Positions 54,401-64,000 of a stretch of 64,000 nucleotides of DNA are shown one piece after another. Source of the DNA: Usnea hakonensis. Lineage: Eukaryota; Ascomycota; Lecanoromycetes; Lecanorales; Parmeliaceae. Numbering within the stretch: the stretch's first letter is position 1; every line of letters begins with the position of its first letter. Location: assembly GCA_013423325.1 (NCBI GenBank), contig BLJB01000067.1, positions 1-64,000 on the forward strand. The letters are read 5' to 3'. The position numbers and the translations under genes were made by a program. Under the pieces are notes generated by a model. The model saw nothing but the letters and a program-made list of their open reading frames with translations. It was not told the origin of the DNA and made no database searches.

Positions 54401-55103
54401 GGCCGTAGTGAACGGCGGGATTGTCCTCGTCGTCAGTCCGCGGGTTGCGAGATACCAAATTTTTGGCATCATCACCACAAGCTTTCGCACAGTCTGATCC
54501 CGCACGATGTACAAATTCACTTTGAAACAATCTATCGCTTGTTGGGTCTGGCCGGCTAAATCCTCGCTTCAATCTTGGATTATTCTCAAGGATACTGTTG
54601 ATAGTTTCATCAATTCCATGGCCATCGCTCATGTAGTCGGACTTGAGTCCACTCACCGCCGCCCGCAGAAGCTGTGGCGGCTGGTCCAAGAACCCTGTAT
54701 TTCGGAAGCTTTTTTCTTGTATCGTTTTGCCAAAATCGTACTGAAGCACACCGCCCTTCCCGTCGCAGGGAGAGCTAACAACTATGTCGCCAAGGCGAAT
54801 GTCATGGTTTTGATTTGGCGCACCACCGCCAATGCCGACCATTAGGCCAATTCTAACCTTGGGAAAGCTGCGTAACATATCTTTTGCGACGGTTGCAGCG
54901 GACGATGTGCCATATTCCCCATCGGGTAAGACGGCAATGACCACATTGTGCTTCCCAATTCTACCTAGGGTGTAATTATTGCTGTCATTATGGGGAACAG
55001 ATTCTGGTGTCCCGTGTTTTTCACTTAGAAAAGTTTTCGCAGCAACGTGTTCTGTAACAACGGCACAGATCCAGCCAACGGTGTAGTCTTCGGCACTAGG
55101 CAT
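51419..55103 (-). CDS. NLR-type protein: PNP-NACHT-ankyrin
   Basis: Three exons (55103-54119, 54065-53252, 53201-51419) give about 1193 residues. Residues 1-328 form a purine-nucleoside-phosphorylase/UDP-phosphorylase-like domain (VGIGGGAPNQ, IRLGDIVVS, CFEMEAAGL, VIRGICDYSDSHKN). A linker leads to a NACHT NTPase: Walker A GIPGAGKT near 406-413 and Walker B VFVVVDALDES near 505-515. A winged-helix-like stretch (LSWIICAKRPLTTRELQHAL, then LVHYTTQEYF) follows. From about residue 830 eleven ankyrin repeats run to the C-terminus. Domain order is that of fungal NOD-like receptors, used in nonself recognition and cell-death control. Both introns have good donors (GTTAGT, GTACGT). Several middle ankyrin repeats are nearly identical at DNA level, so array length may vary between strains. 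Confidence 0.92.
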
Positions 55104-56497
55104 ACTCGCTGACGGTGCACTGTGAAGGCAGTTCGAGACGTATGGTTGTCAGGACGACGATCCTAGACTCGGGAATGATGTGCGGTTGGTGGGTTCCTCG
55201 ATGAGGCACAATGACCTTACTTTTGGTGCACAGCGTTAGCTGCTTTGTACAATTCAGGAAGTGAGGGAATCGTGTACTGTTAGAAGGATATCGAACAGCA
55301 CAACAAGTACAGTAGAAAGATCTCAAAGCAAACAAAATCGTGGATGATTCAATAGCCACACCTCCAACGAATTCGTCAGGTAAGGCTGGAGGACCGACGT
55401 CAAGATGGCAGTTCTGGTGCTCCCTAGAGTCTCGAATAGTCTTTTGGTGATGCTATGCGAACATTCGAAGCATTTCTCACGTCCAGGATCCAAAATGGTT
55501 TTCTGGCAAAGAGTTGATATACAAAGCAGAAGCCGCCACGTAAGAGAAAGACTCTTATCTACCAAGGTACCTATGCCAGGTATCTATCTAGCTACTTTAG
55601 AACTAGCTCTCTGCACAGGCTCCTCAGCCTCGTCCTCAGAGGGATTGGCAATGGAGTATCTTTGATGCAAAGGCTTCAAGAGATGGCTTCCTAGAACCTG
55701 GAGGTCTCTGTGATCAGGGAGCGCAGTGGAAAAGAGTACGCTACAATCGACTGTACCGCCTACCTCATCGTTCTCGGTCAATAGAAAACCCATCGTTTTC
55801 CAACCCTTGCCATCTTGACTTTGTGTCTCGATCAAGCTTGCCGCAACAACCAGCTGGCTACTTGCGGCCATTCGCCTCACGGAACACCTCGAAGCACACT
55901 TGGCAGCGTCCTCGCAGCATAATTGCCATTCCGAGTACCGTTCGTTACTAAAGCATATATGCTGCATGGGTCAGCGCCCGTGCAGCTCAACCCTTCAGCA
56001 TCAAAAGCGCCATCTGATCGAAATCCTAATTTCTCAGTCCCTTTGCCGCGCCAGCGGTCTCTATAAGACTTATGAAAATACTCGAAACATCTTGGCTGGT
56101 CAACGGAACCATGATACGGACATTTCAATTGGATTTTCCTTTTGGCTCGCGTTGATCTAATTACCGCATCGTTGGCCCGACAAAACACTCAACACTGCCT
56201 TCGCTTAGATTGTAATAGGCGGACGCCTTGGATGCGGCGCATCTCACATTGTTGAAGCATGCTGTGTGAATCGCACCGCAGGAAGGTGAACTCTATTTCA
56301 ATCTGTCTGTCAGTCACACATAGCCGAACAGTGTCTAGAGATGGCGAATGCGCGGATGTGATGCATTCCCCAAGGCGGAGACGACACGCCCTCTAAACCC
56401 ACTATTTTACCTCTCCCCTTGACCGCCCGGTTATGAGACATGAGGCCACGTTGTCACTTACATATTCTAGGCCGACACGTTGACATGCAAACCATTT
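55104..56497. other. Intergenic, one doubtful ORF
   Basis: About 1.4 kb upstream of the NLR gene. It contains its promoter and a doubtful 127-codon frame on the minus strand (55584-55967), listed separately. Nothing else recognised. Confidence 0.4.
55584..55967 (-). CDS. Doubtful small Cys-containing ORF, 127 aa
   Basis: An ATG at 55967 opens a 127-codon frame with a Cys-rich start (EWQLCCEDAAKCASRCSVRR) and an acidic end (SEDEAEEPVQRASS). An overlapping minus-strand frame upstream (56188-55877) has CPYHGSVDQPRCFEYFHK and could be an earlier exon, but I found no convincing intron to join them. No family recognised. It may be real, or part of a larger gene I could not assemble. Confidence 0.3.
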   Translation of the reverse strand: MQHICFSNERYSEWQLCCEDAAKCASRCSVRRMAASSQLVVAASLIETQSQDGKGWKTMGFLLTENDEVGGTVDCSVLFSTALPDHRDLQVLGSHLLKPLHQRYSIANPSEDEAEEPVQRASSKVAR

Positions 56498-57052
56498 CTA
56501 CATCGGTAGCCTTCTTACTTCGTCTAAGGACCAATATTTCCTCATATTCTCAGCGGAGAGCTGATTGACTTCGTCTTGCAAATGGGCCCATAGGACTGTG
56601 CCGAAAGAGTCCATGATTTCTTTGAGCTCATCCATTCGCATATCGCGTTTACCCGCTTTGCAATCATTGATGTAGGCCTCAAATTTATCGAGGCCGTTGT
56701 GTATGTGCTTGTGCTGAGTGAGGAGCTCCAATTCTTCCTTGAATGCCGGCATCCTCTGCGCAAGGACGGGAAAGATGTGTTGTTCCTCTATAACCTTCAT
56801 TAGATATATGGCCTGCATTCGAGAGGGATGTATACCAATGGTGTGATGCATAGTGAGATGATGAGCAAACTCGGAGCCCGTGTTCAAGAATTGTCTTATG
56901 CTCATATTTGCCGGGCGTTGTCCACTCGAGCAAGCTCCATAGAGTACCTTCCATGTGTTTCTGAAGTTGTTGTGAAACCACTCCATGGTCGTACCCATCC
57001 TAGCATAAGTGCTCTTATCTTCGGCGCTGAGAGGTGGTAATGCTTCTGCCAT
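56498..57052 (-). CDS. Hemerythrin-like (HHE) domain protein
   Basis: Single exon, 184 residues from the ATG at 57052. Four-helix HHE domain with spaced metal-ligand candidates: MEWFHNNFRNTW, then EFAHHLTMHHTIG, then VIEEQHIFPVLAQRM, then LLTQHKHIHNGLDKFEAY. Such proteins bind a di-iron (or other cation) centre and are implicated in oxygen, iron or NO handling; the actual role here is unknown. An upstream in-frame ATG at 57169 would add 39 residues rich in Arg, His and Phe that could be a mitochondrial presequence; I prefer 57052 because the conserved body starts just after it, but this is unsettled. Confidence 0.8.
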   Translation of the reverse strand: MAEALPPLSAEDKSTYARMGTTMEWFHNNFRNTWKVLYGACSSGQRPANMSIRQFLNTGSEFAHHLTMHHTIGIHPSRMQAIYLMKVIEEQHIFPVLAQRMPAFKEELELLTQHKHIHNGLDKFEAYINDCKAGKRDMRMDELKEIMDSFGTVLWAHLQDEVNQLSAENMRKYWSLDEVRRLPM

Positions 57053-57835
57053 GATTGTTCGTCTGTAGGGATGCTGACGGAAAAAAAGACGCAAGAATGG
57101 GAAAGGGCGTTTTGTTATGCTTCTGGGCAAATGATGAAGCATAGGAACCTGAGACTCGAAAACGATCAACCTTGTGTTCTATGACTATAGCCATGAGGCC
57201 TGACATATGTCAGCGGCACTTGAATCAATTCGGCATCCGAGCATTAATCTCCGGGACCGAAGAAAGTTTCAGGGTTCAACGTCGTGCATGATTCTAATTC
57301 AACCTTATTCTTTCCATCCCATCCAAGCTTTCCAAAATTTATAGAGTACGTAGATTTACTTTAGCCTTATTTACACGACAAGAGCGTTCGGAGATAATCG
57401 ATAGTAAAATTTGGAAGCAATAGCTCTGGCAGTTCACAAAGATGGTCATCGCTGACTATTGGAAGAGAATGCAAGGCGATCGAGAGCTTGCCTGTCACGG
57501 GTTGAGGCTCAATATGAATGCTAGCTCGAAAGAGCCATGCAATTGCAATGGACGGCGTTTCCATCTGTAATATCTCATCAAGCTCAATTTATCGGATTCG
57601 TGTTTGAGGCAAAGAGAAAATAATGAACTCGGCCTTCAGTCTTTACGAGTCCTTTCGAGACAGTTGAGTACTTGTGTACCAGAACCATGATACAACGTGC
57701 TTTACATAAAATCTTGGCACGCTAACGCCTAAATATCGGCGAAATTCTCAAAACTTTTTGGGGCTTCTGGAGGGGGTGAGGGGCTCGAGACAAGACAATC
57801 ACCTGCATGACCCATCTGAGCTCTTATCAACGAGA
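57053..57835. other. Divergent promoter region
   Basis: About 780 bases between the HHE gene and DBP7. A 65-codon minus-strand frame (57367-57564) is unsupported. The open frame of DBP7 extends upstream to 57758 but starts there with TTG. Confidence 0.4.
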
Positions 57836-60295
57836 ATGGCCGACGAAGGCATGTTGATGAACTTTGAAATTGGAGAGAACTTACCAGGATTTAAACCTGT
57901 GTTCAAAGGCGGCCGCTGGAGGGACAGACTGCAAGCAAAAAAAAGCTCACAGCGCCGGAGGGAGAAAAACCAGACCAACGGGACTTTGACTGGAAGTAAT
58001 GCCGTACCCACGAAGACGAGGGAGGTCAATATAGATGCAGATCTTCCAAAGCCTGCTAAGAGGCAAAAGGTCGATGGTACGCCAAGTGCTCACTTCAAAA
58101 ACAGTCATGCCAATTCGAAACCGCAAGAAGTAGTCTCCTCCCTTTTCACCTATAACCCCACCAGCAAACCGTCTGCCTTGAAAGGAACACAAACAGAAGA
58201 TGGTCCGGACCCAAAACCCTCCAACGCTCCTCTAGATGCTAGCATCTCCACTTTCACCTCTCTTGGGCTCTCCCCGTTCCTCTCCACCCACCTTATTCAA
58301 AATCTCGAGCTCACAGCCCCAACCGCAATCCAAAAAGCAACCATTACGCAACTACTCCGTGAAGATAGTGATGCATTTATCCAAGCCGAAACAGGGTCTG
58401 GGAAGACGCTGGCATACCTTCTCCCAATCTTGCAGCGGATAATGGCCCTTTCCAATGCCCCGCAATTCACTCCAAATGGAAGAACAGATTCGGTGGAAGG
58501 AGGAGGTAAAGATGAAAAGAGAATAAACCGCAAGTCTGGCCTTTTCGCCCTCATCCTTGCTCCAACCCGTGAGCTCACGCACCAAATCTCCGTCGTACTT
58601 ACTCGCCTCTTGCGTCCCATGCCCTGGCTTGTTGCTGGCACTGTCACAGGGGGCGCTGTCAAGAACCATGAAAAAGCGCGGTTACGAAAAGGCCTTAATA
58701 TACTTGTCGCGACTCCTGGTAGACTCGTGGATCATTTGGACAACACTGAGGTCCTGGATGTCGGGAATGTGCGGTGGCTGGTGTTGGACGAAGGGGATCG
58801 ACTCATGGAATTGGGTTTCGAAGAGGACATCAAAACCATAGTTCAAAAGCTAGAGAAGCGGAAGGACGAGAAGCGAGGTGAGTGGAGATTGAGAGAAAGA
58901 GTGGATGGACTGCCGGAAAGGAGGACCACTGTAATGTGTAGTGCGACAATGAAGATGGGGGTGCAAAAGTTGGGAGAAATCAGCTTGAAAGAAGCCGTGC
59001 ACATCAAAAATGATCTCAAAGCTTCCGACGAGAAAGAAGCCACTGCTGGCAACGAGCAGGAGAAAGAGACGGCTTTCTTAGCGCCGGCGCAATTGAAGCA
59101 GTCATACCTTGTCGTACCTCCGAAGCAACGCCTTGTCACTCTCGCCGCGTTACTCAAGCGGACTTTTGCAAGGAAAGGTTCAGTGATGAAAGCCATAGTC
59201 TTCCTATCATGCGCCGACAGTGTGGACTTCCACTTCCACGCTTTCTCACGAAAAAGCGACATGGCATTGAGAGAAACTGCGTACTCTGATCAAGTCAATG
59301 GGAGCAACAAAGTTGGCAAAACCTCAGGGACTCAAGGTTCTTTGACCCCAGCGGAGATGCCAGAGTCGACCCCAAAAACCGAGAGGCCAGAATTACCCAC
59401 GGTTGCGCCAGCGCCTCGTCTGGCGTCTCCTTCCAATGCGGGCTTAATGCTCTACCAACTTCATGGCTCCCAGCCCCAACCTCTACGAACAGCCACTCTC
59501 CAGTCCTTCACCCGCTCCTCCAATCCCTGCATCCTCCTCTGCACAGATGTTGCGTCCCGCGGTCTAGATTTGCCAAACATTGACCTGGTCATCGAATACG
59601 ACCCCCCCTTTTCCGCGGACGATCATCTGCATCGGGTGGGGCGAACCGCCAGGGCCGGAAAAGAGGGTAGAGCGTGTTGCTTTCTGATGCCTGGACCCGA
59701 AGAAGGTTATGTGGCCGTCCTGAAAGAGTGTGCGGGTAAAAGTGCTATCAAAGGCGAAGCAGCCGAAGACGTCTTGCGCAAGGGCTTCGGAAAACAGTTC
59801 CCAGGCGCGCAAAACAAATCAAACGGTACTGCTACCGGTGGAGGCAAATGGGACGACGAAGCTACGGAATGGCAACTCGAGCTGGAGCGGTGGGTCATTG
59901 AGGACAAGCGCGCGGGCGAAATGGCACGGAAAGCGTACGTGAGTCATGTCAGGGCCTATGCCACGCATATCGCGCAGGAAAGGAGCATGTTTGATGTCAA
60001 GGGGCTGCATTTGGGTCATTTGGCCAAGGCGTTTGCGCTGAGGGAGAGGCCGGGGAATATGGGGAGGGGGAATACCGTTGGAGGGGGGAAGTTGGTGAAG
60101 CGGGAGTATGGGGGGGAGAAGAGGAGGGTTGGTAATGGTGGTGGTGGTGGTGGTGATGGTGCTATGGCAGAGAAGAAGTCGGGGAGAAAAGAGGATCTGG
60201 ATCTGCCGTTGAGCGATGGGCAGGACGCGGCTAGGAAGATGCGAGCGAAGATGAGGCAGCATATGGCCGGTGCTAGCGAATTTAATATTGGCTGA
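57836..60295 (+). CDS. DBP7: DEAD-box ATP-dependent RNA helicase Dbp7
   Basis: Single exon, 819 residues. Nucleolar helicase needed for 60S ribosomal subunit assembly. The ATG at 57836 gives MADEGMLMNFEIGEN, like other Dbp7 N-termini, then FKGGRWRDRLQAKK. Helicase motifs in order: Q motif (LTAPTAIQKA), motif I AETGSGKT, Ia LAPTRELTHQ, Ib TPGRLVDHL, II LDEGDRLMELGF (DEGD variant typical of this subfamily), III CSATM. The C-terminal domain has IVFLSCADSVDFH, CTDVASRGLD and HRVGRTARAG. A Lys/Gly-rich basic tail ends QHMAGASEFNIG. Long insertions between motifs III and IV are normal for Dbp7. Convergent with ASA1; stops 50 bases apart. Confidence 0.94.
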   Translation: MADEGMLMNFEIGENLPGFKPVFKGGRWRDRLQAKKSSQRRREKNQTNGTLTGSNAVPTKTREVNIDADLPKPAKRQKVDGTPSAHFKNSHANSKPQEVVSSLFTYNPTSKPSALKGTQTEDGPDPKPSNAPLDASISTFTSLGLSPFLSTHLIQNLELTAPTAIQKATITQLLREDSDAFIQAETGSGKTLAYLLPILQRIMALSNAPQFTPNGRTDSVEGGGKDEKRINRKSGLFALILAPTRELTHQISVVLTRLLRPMPWLVAGTVTGGAVKNHEKARLRKGLNILVATPGRLVDHLDNTEVLDVGNVRWLVLDEGDRLMELGFEEDIKTIVQKLEKRKDEKRGEWRLRERVDGLPERRTTVMCSATMKMGVQKLGEISLKEAVHIKNDLKASDEKEATAGNEQEKETAFLAPAQLKQSYLVVPPKQRLVTLAALLKRTFARKGSVMKAIVFLSCADSVDFHFHAFSRKSDMALRETAYSDQVNGSNKVGKTSGTQGSLTPAEMPESTPKTERPELPTVAPAPRLASPSNAGLMLYQLHGSQPQPLRTATLQSFTRSSNPCILLCTDVASRGLDLPNIDLVIEYDPPFSADDHLHRVGRTARAGKEGRACCFLMPGPEEGYVAVLKECAGKSAIKGEAAEDVLRKGFGKQFPGAQNKSNGTATGGGKWDDEATEWQLELERWVIEDKRAGEMARKAYVSHVRAYATHIAQERSMFDVKGLHLGHLAKAFALRERPGNMGRGNTVGGGKLVKREYGGEKRRVGNGGGGGGDGAMAEKKSGRKEDLDLPLSDGQDAARKMRAKMRQHMAGASEFNIG

Positions 60296-60345
60296 TTAAG
60301 GTTGCCATTCACTCCCCGCCGGAGGGAGGGGGGTGGGGCGTTATT

Positions 60346-61916
60346 TTAATAGATATCCCACAAAGAAACCTTGCCGTCTTTGGCGCCTGCCGCGAGCCAG
60401 TGAGTGCTCTGCGCTTTCTGATCTCGTCGCTGCTGGACGGTGCTCAGGGCGGAAGATGGCACGCTTATACTTTTGCCCGCCTCGTGGTTACCTTCATCAT
60501 CATCGTTTCCGTCATTACCATCACCATCAACATCACCATCATCAACAACATGAGCAGTACCATTACCACCACCACCACTCGCCCCCGCCCCCGCCCCCCC
60601 TTCCTCCACCGCCGCAAACGCCACAGCATAACACCCCACCTTATGCCACCTCAGCACCGCAACCTCCCTCATCGTCCTCCCCGAATAGACCCTCACATGC
60701 GCGTCCCAACCCGCCGTGGCGAACACTTTGCCGTCGGAGCGGTACCGCAGGGATTGTTGGCCCGAGTGCTTGGTGTGCGTTTCCTTGAGGGGTTTGGGGC
60801 TGGCGGGGTTTTTCCAGATGGGGGGGCCGAGGGGGAGGGGGTGTTTGGCGAGGAGGGCGTCGGCGGAGGAGGTGAGGTAGTGGTCTTTTGTGGGGGCGAT
60901 GTGGAGGGATAGGACTGGGGAGGAAGGAAGGGGGTTAGATGGGGGGTTTGGTTTTGTGGTGGGGCTGGGGGTGTAGTGGAAGGGGGAAGGGGGGAGGAAA
61001 GAGGGGAGCTTATTAGAGGCGGCTCACCGGGCTGAGAATGAGGTTTGGCGCAGTAGAGTTTTTGGAATGGGGCGCCTGGGTCGTTTTGTACGAAGACCAT
61101 CGTGTGGCCGCTTTCGTAGCCGGCGGCTACTTGGAGACGTGTGGATTCGGCTTGGATGTTCAAGGCCATGATCATGCCTGGTTATGTTTTTAGTGACTGA
61201 GACTTCAGTGTGTGTGTTCGATCTACCTGTTGTGATGGTTCGATCTGCGTTTATACCGGCAGCGCGCTGCTCGGAAGGAAGCTGGTATATGTCAATCTGC
61301 AAGGCAAGGATCAGCATGGGACCATCATGTCGGACACGAATGGTGGGCTTCGTACTCCGCCGGAATCCACAGTGTTCGGAACGGCAATCAGAATGGGATG
61401 CGCAGCGTCCTTGCCTTGCAAGGCCCTGACAGAAGAAGCAACTTGCGGCATTCCATCACGACACATTGCAAACGCACAAAAGTTCAACGTGTTGACCGTC
61501 AGTGCATGCAACACCCACGGCTGCTTGCTGGCGGTGAGAGCTGCGTCAATGGGGAGCATTTTGTCCATGGCGGTCTCGTCTTGAAGACTGAGCTGCCAGA
61601 CGAGGAGTTTGTGGTCTCTGCCATGACTGTTGCCTTTCGAGTTAGCCGGTGCAGAGAATACGGGGGTTCTAAATCTATGTACGCACGTAATGATACGGTC
61701 TGAGCTCCATGACCCTACACTCAGGATGGCGTTGTCATGAGCCTTCCATACGGCTACTGGTCTCTTGAAAGCTAGATTCCACGAAACAACCCATCCTTCG
61801 GCATCGGCTGTTAGAAGTCTGGTGTTGCCATGTGTGAAATGTAGTGCGTGAATTTGGGCGGAGTGGCCCCGAAGAATGAAGGCTGGCTGTGCAGGAGGTC
61901 GCAGCTCCGCGGTCAT
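60346..61916 (-). CDS. ASA1: ASTRA-associated protein 1, WD40 repeats
   Basis: Five exons (61916-61687, 61626-61356, 61296-61227, 61177-61028, 60914-60346) give 429 residues. Asa1 is a WD40 protein associated with the ASTRA/TTT complex that helps mature PIKK kinases in the nucleus. Seen: PAFILRGHSAQIHALHF, ADAEGWVVSWNL, HGRDHKLLVWQL, VDSGGIDIYQLPSEQR across a junction, VAAGYESGHTMVFV, VLSLHIAPTKDHYLTSSAD, and the last blade VFATAGWDAHVRVYSG with WLAAGAKDGKVSLWDIY. A low-complexity Asp/Gly-rich insertion (encoded by CAT-like trinucleotides on the plus strand near 60495-60550) separates the last two strands. All introns GT-AG. Confidence 0.88.
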
Positions 61917-63747
61917 CTTTGGATAAGTGGTAAATAGATTGACAGGAAGTTGTTAGAAAAAAGAAAAAGTGCGTTTTGGAGGAAGCGTTCTAATATCAAT
62001 GCAAGAAAAGGACAGCAAAGTGATGAGTCTAACTCGGCAGGCTGGTGCAAGGGAATGGCCTGATATATTCAAGGGAATAATCTTCCAAAAAGCTGCAGTC
62101 TTGTGATGGCGTGGTTCGGCACCCATGAGGTCTATGCTCTGGCAGTCAATTGAGCCAAGGCGATGTGATGGGGTTTTTGTAGGGCTTGGCCCCCAAGATG
62201 CGGCAGAAAGGACTGAAGCAGAAGGACTCAAATACGAGATTTGGCAGCAATTGTGAGATGGTGCGCATAAGACTGCGCGGGTGAGATGGGATTTGGCATC
62301 TTTTCTTTGGTGCTACAAGGACGGACGTGGTCTTTGGCCTCGGCACTTGTTGGAGAAGAGGATTTTGGGTGGTCATAGCATTTTGATATGCCTCGGAGCG
62401 CGGCATTGCGGGAGGTGCTACTTAATCGAAGAGGGTTTTTGGCGAATGGCGGACGCCGACGGGGGTTTATATTGGGTGGCCGCCAATGAGTTTGGTACTA
62501 ATCAGGTAAATATGTTAATATACAAAAAAAGGTAGATTACTTTAAAATATTCATGAAGTGAACCTAAGGCCTATTTGTACTTTAGCAGACTAGTAGTAAA
62601 GTACCCTGGGAACGGGACATGTAGTACCGACGACCGGTGTGACATGGGGGGGTGAAAGCCGACAGATGGATCCTATGTACCCAATTACCTGCCTACCTTA
62701 CTTGACCTCACCCATGGCTGCAGTAGTCGCAATATTTAATATAGAGTAAGGTACCTATATCAGATATCTGCCCTACCAATCATTTCCTTTTGACCCAGCT
62801 TCAGTGCCGGAAACCAAAGTCTAGAGGTCTAGAGCCGCCGCTGACGTATTTATACTCACCACCTCGGTCTATGTTTTCTACGATTACACCGAAGGAAATG
62901 CAGGATATGCATCTTCCATCCCGCGCCCCATTAAAAAAATCGAAGTCTCTTGATATCTATACGTCTTTGATGCTTGTTGAGGGGTATGGAAAAAGATTTT
63001 TGAAGATCGAGAGAGACCCTTATTATATGTCATGAGTTGAAACAGGGTACTAAAATCCGATTTAAGCTTTGCCTCGTGTCCAGACTCCAGACTTCAGACT
63101 TCAGACTTCAGACTTCAGATGCCGGATGAAACTCCAGATTCCAGAGTGTCAGCAGCAACGACTAACAACTCCCAACAGTGACACCAAAAGACCCTTACAA
63201 CATCAACCACCCCCAGTCCCACGGTCCACCCGTCACTCCCCCCTGCGGAGTAAGCCTCACGGCACAATAACAATTAATCTTCTCCTCCCATCTCCCCCAC
63301 CCCCTAAAAATTCAATCAATGGTCCCCCCAAATCCAATCATAATCCCTAACGCTGCGCCATCAATTAAAGCCGACCCCTGTCAAAATCATCACCCGTCCC
63401 AGCCGACTCTTTTAAAAATTAAGACTTCCCAGGCCCAGCTCGGCCCAGATCCTTAAAATCCTGAATCGCCCTGTTCAATTGGAAATTCGGGACGAGTCCG
63501 CAAGCCCAAATTCAAAGCATAGGCGATCTTCGGCAAGAATTCCCCTTCTCCTTTCCCCCACTGCTTACACTCTAACTGCTGGTACCCTCGATTCTCCAAC
63601 CCACTTCACGGTTGACGATCTCTAGCATCATCGAATACATCAATCCCCACCAATTGCTACATTTAACCGAGATCGCATGACATTTGTAACCTCAGATCAA
63701 GGCGCAATATGAATCGGCCGCGAAAATCGTTGTGATGCAAGTTCCAA
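61917..63747. other. Intergenic, no gene recognised
   Basis: About 1.8 kb. It holds the ASA1 promoter. A T/A-rich patch near 62500-62600 and a CT-rich region near 63170-63310 suggest promoter-like sequence toward the right. No supportable gene. Confidence 0.4.
63081..63120 (+). repeat. 7-bp tandem repeat, CAGACTT
   Basis: Five to six head-to-tail copies of CAGACTT (first copy CAGACTC). Simple repeat in intergenic DNA. Confidence 0.9.
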
Positions 63748-64000
63748 CTACATACTATATAGCAACGCCGGAGAGAGATCATTGGCAAAGACGTCGTGTG
63801 AGAACGCCGATATTTGCCACTTCCGCTGAAGGCCTTTCCCTATACGCGAACCCATCGATTTTTGCATACAAGTTCCATTCGTCTTCCAGCACAAAGTCTG
63901 TTCGCTGCTAGGCTTTTCAGTCAACCCAGACGCCCTTGGAGCCGAATCCGCAGTAACACCGCTCCCATAAAACACGTCAGGATTATACGCCGTGCTGAAG
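63748..64000 (-). CDS. Unidentified partial ORF at the window edge
   Basis: The minus strand is open from the right window edge down to a stop at 63748 (about 84 codons seen). It contains YNPDVFYGSGVTADSAPR and TLCWKTNGTCMQKS, with no recognised domain. It may be the 3' end of a gene lying to the right, or chance. Confidence 0.3.
   Translation of the reverse strand, partial: FSTAYNPDVFYGSGVTADSAPRASGLTEKPSSEQTLCWKTNGTCMQKSMGSRIGKGLQRKWQISAFSHDVFANDLSPALLYSM

Noticed and set aside
57758..57835. Upstream extension of the DBP7 frame
   Set aside because: The extension starts with TTG and lacks similarity to Dbp7; the ATG at 57836 gives the conserved MADEG N-terminus.
60400..60912. 170-codon plus-strand frame rich in Thr/Ile/Arg
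   Set aside because: Lies opposite the last ASA1 exon, whose WD40 sequence explains the strand; the open frame stems from trinucleotide-like low complexity.

Overview
The window looks like nuclear DNA of a filamentous ascomycete (Pezizomycotina). Genes carry short introns of about 50-150 bases with GTRNGT donors, CTRAY-like branch sites and YAG acceptors, and the predicted proteins belong to families typical of these fungi (HET, PNP-NACHT-ankyrin, an AKT2-like hydrolase, a PSD-like decarboxylase). A Ty3/Gypsy relic at the left edge is riddled with TA-rich stops, as expected from repeat-induced point mutation (RIP). Order and species cannot be fixed from sequence alone. All exon structures were assembled by eye from splice signals and reading-frame continuity; no transcript or database evidence was available.

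Layout: 1-1.3 kb, decayed Gypsy element. 2.6-6.3 kb, adenylosuccinate lyase (13 exons) divergent from a small hydrophilic protein. 7.8-9.4 kb, cytochrome P450. 12.1-13.3 kb, seven-bladed PLL-like lectin. 14.9-16.3 kb, secreted cysteine-rich protein. 17.9-23.4 kb, housekeeping block: SEN34 tRNA-splicing subunit, an MFS transporter, an EIF1AD-like protein and ALG3. 23.9-28.7 kb, an 859-codon orphan and a cysteine-rich single-pass membrane protein. 30.3-33.6 kb, endopolygalacturonase and an AKT2-like alpha/beta hydrolase. 33.9-34.3 kb, dynamin-GED relic. 35.1-37.5 kb, HET-domain protein. 38.3-41.3 kb, monocarboxylate-type MFS transporter divergent from a soluble PSD-family decarboxylase. 41.5-50 kb, repeat-rich accessory stretch with an MFS transporter, an O-methyltransferase pseudogene, several MITE-like elements and a nested TRIM-like LTR element. 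51.4-55.1 kb, NLR-type PNP-NACHT-ankyrin protein. 56.5-61.9 kb, hemerythrin-like protein, DBP7 RNA helicase and ASA1. The right edge cuts an unidentified reading frame.

How genes may work together: SEN34, DBP7, ASA1, ALG3, ADE13 and EIF1AD are core functions interspersed with accessory genes. HET and NLR genes belong to families used in nonself recognition. The MFS/PSD-like pair, and the MFS next to the broken O-methyltransferase, look like small or decaying metabolite loci (inference). The polygalacturonase, secreted cysteine-rich protein and AKT2-like hydrolase would suit a plant-associated lifestyle (inference).

The most unusual observations are three mutually similar introns inside one gene (introner-like elements), and a 263-bp TA-flanked MITE interrupted by a TRIM-like element with identical 158-bp terminal repeats and a 5-bp target duplication, with a degraded 262-bp sister copy about 6 kb away.
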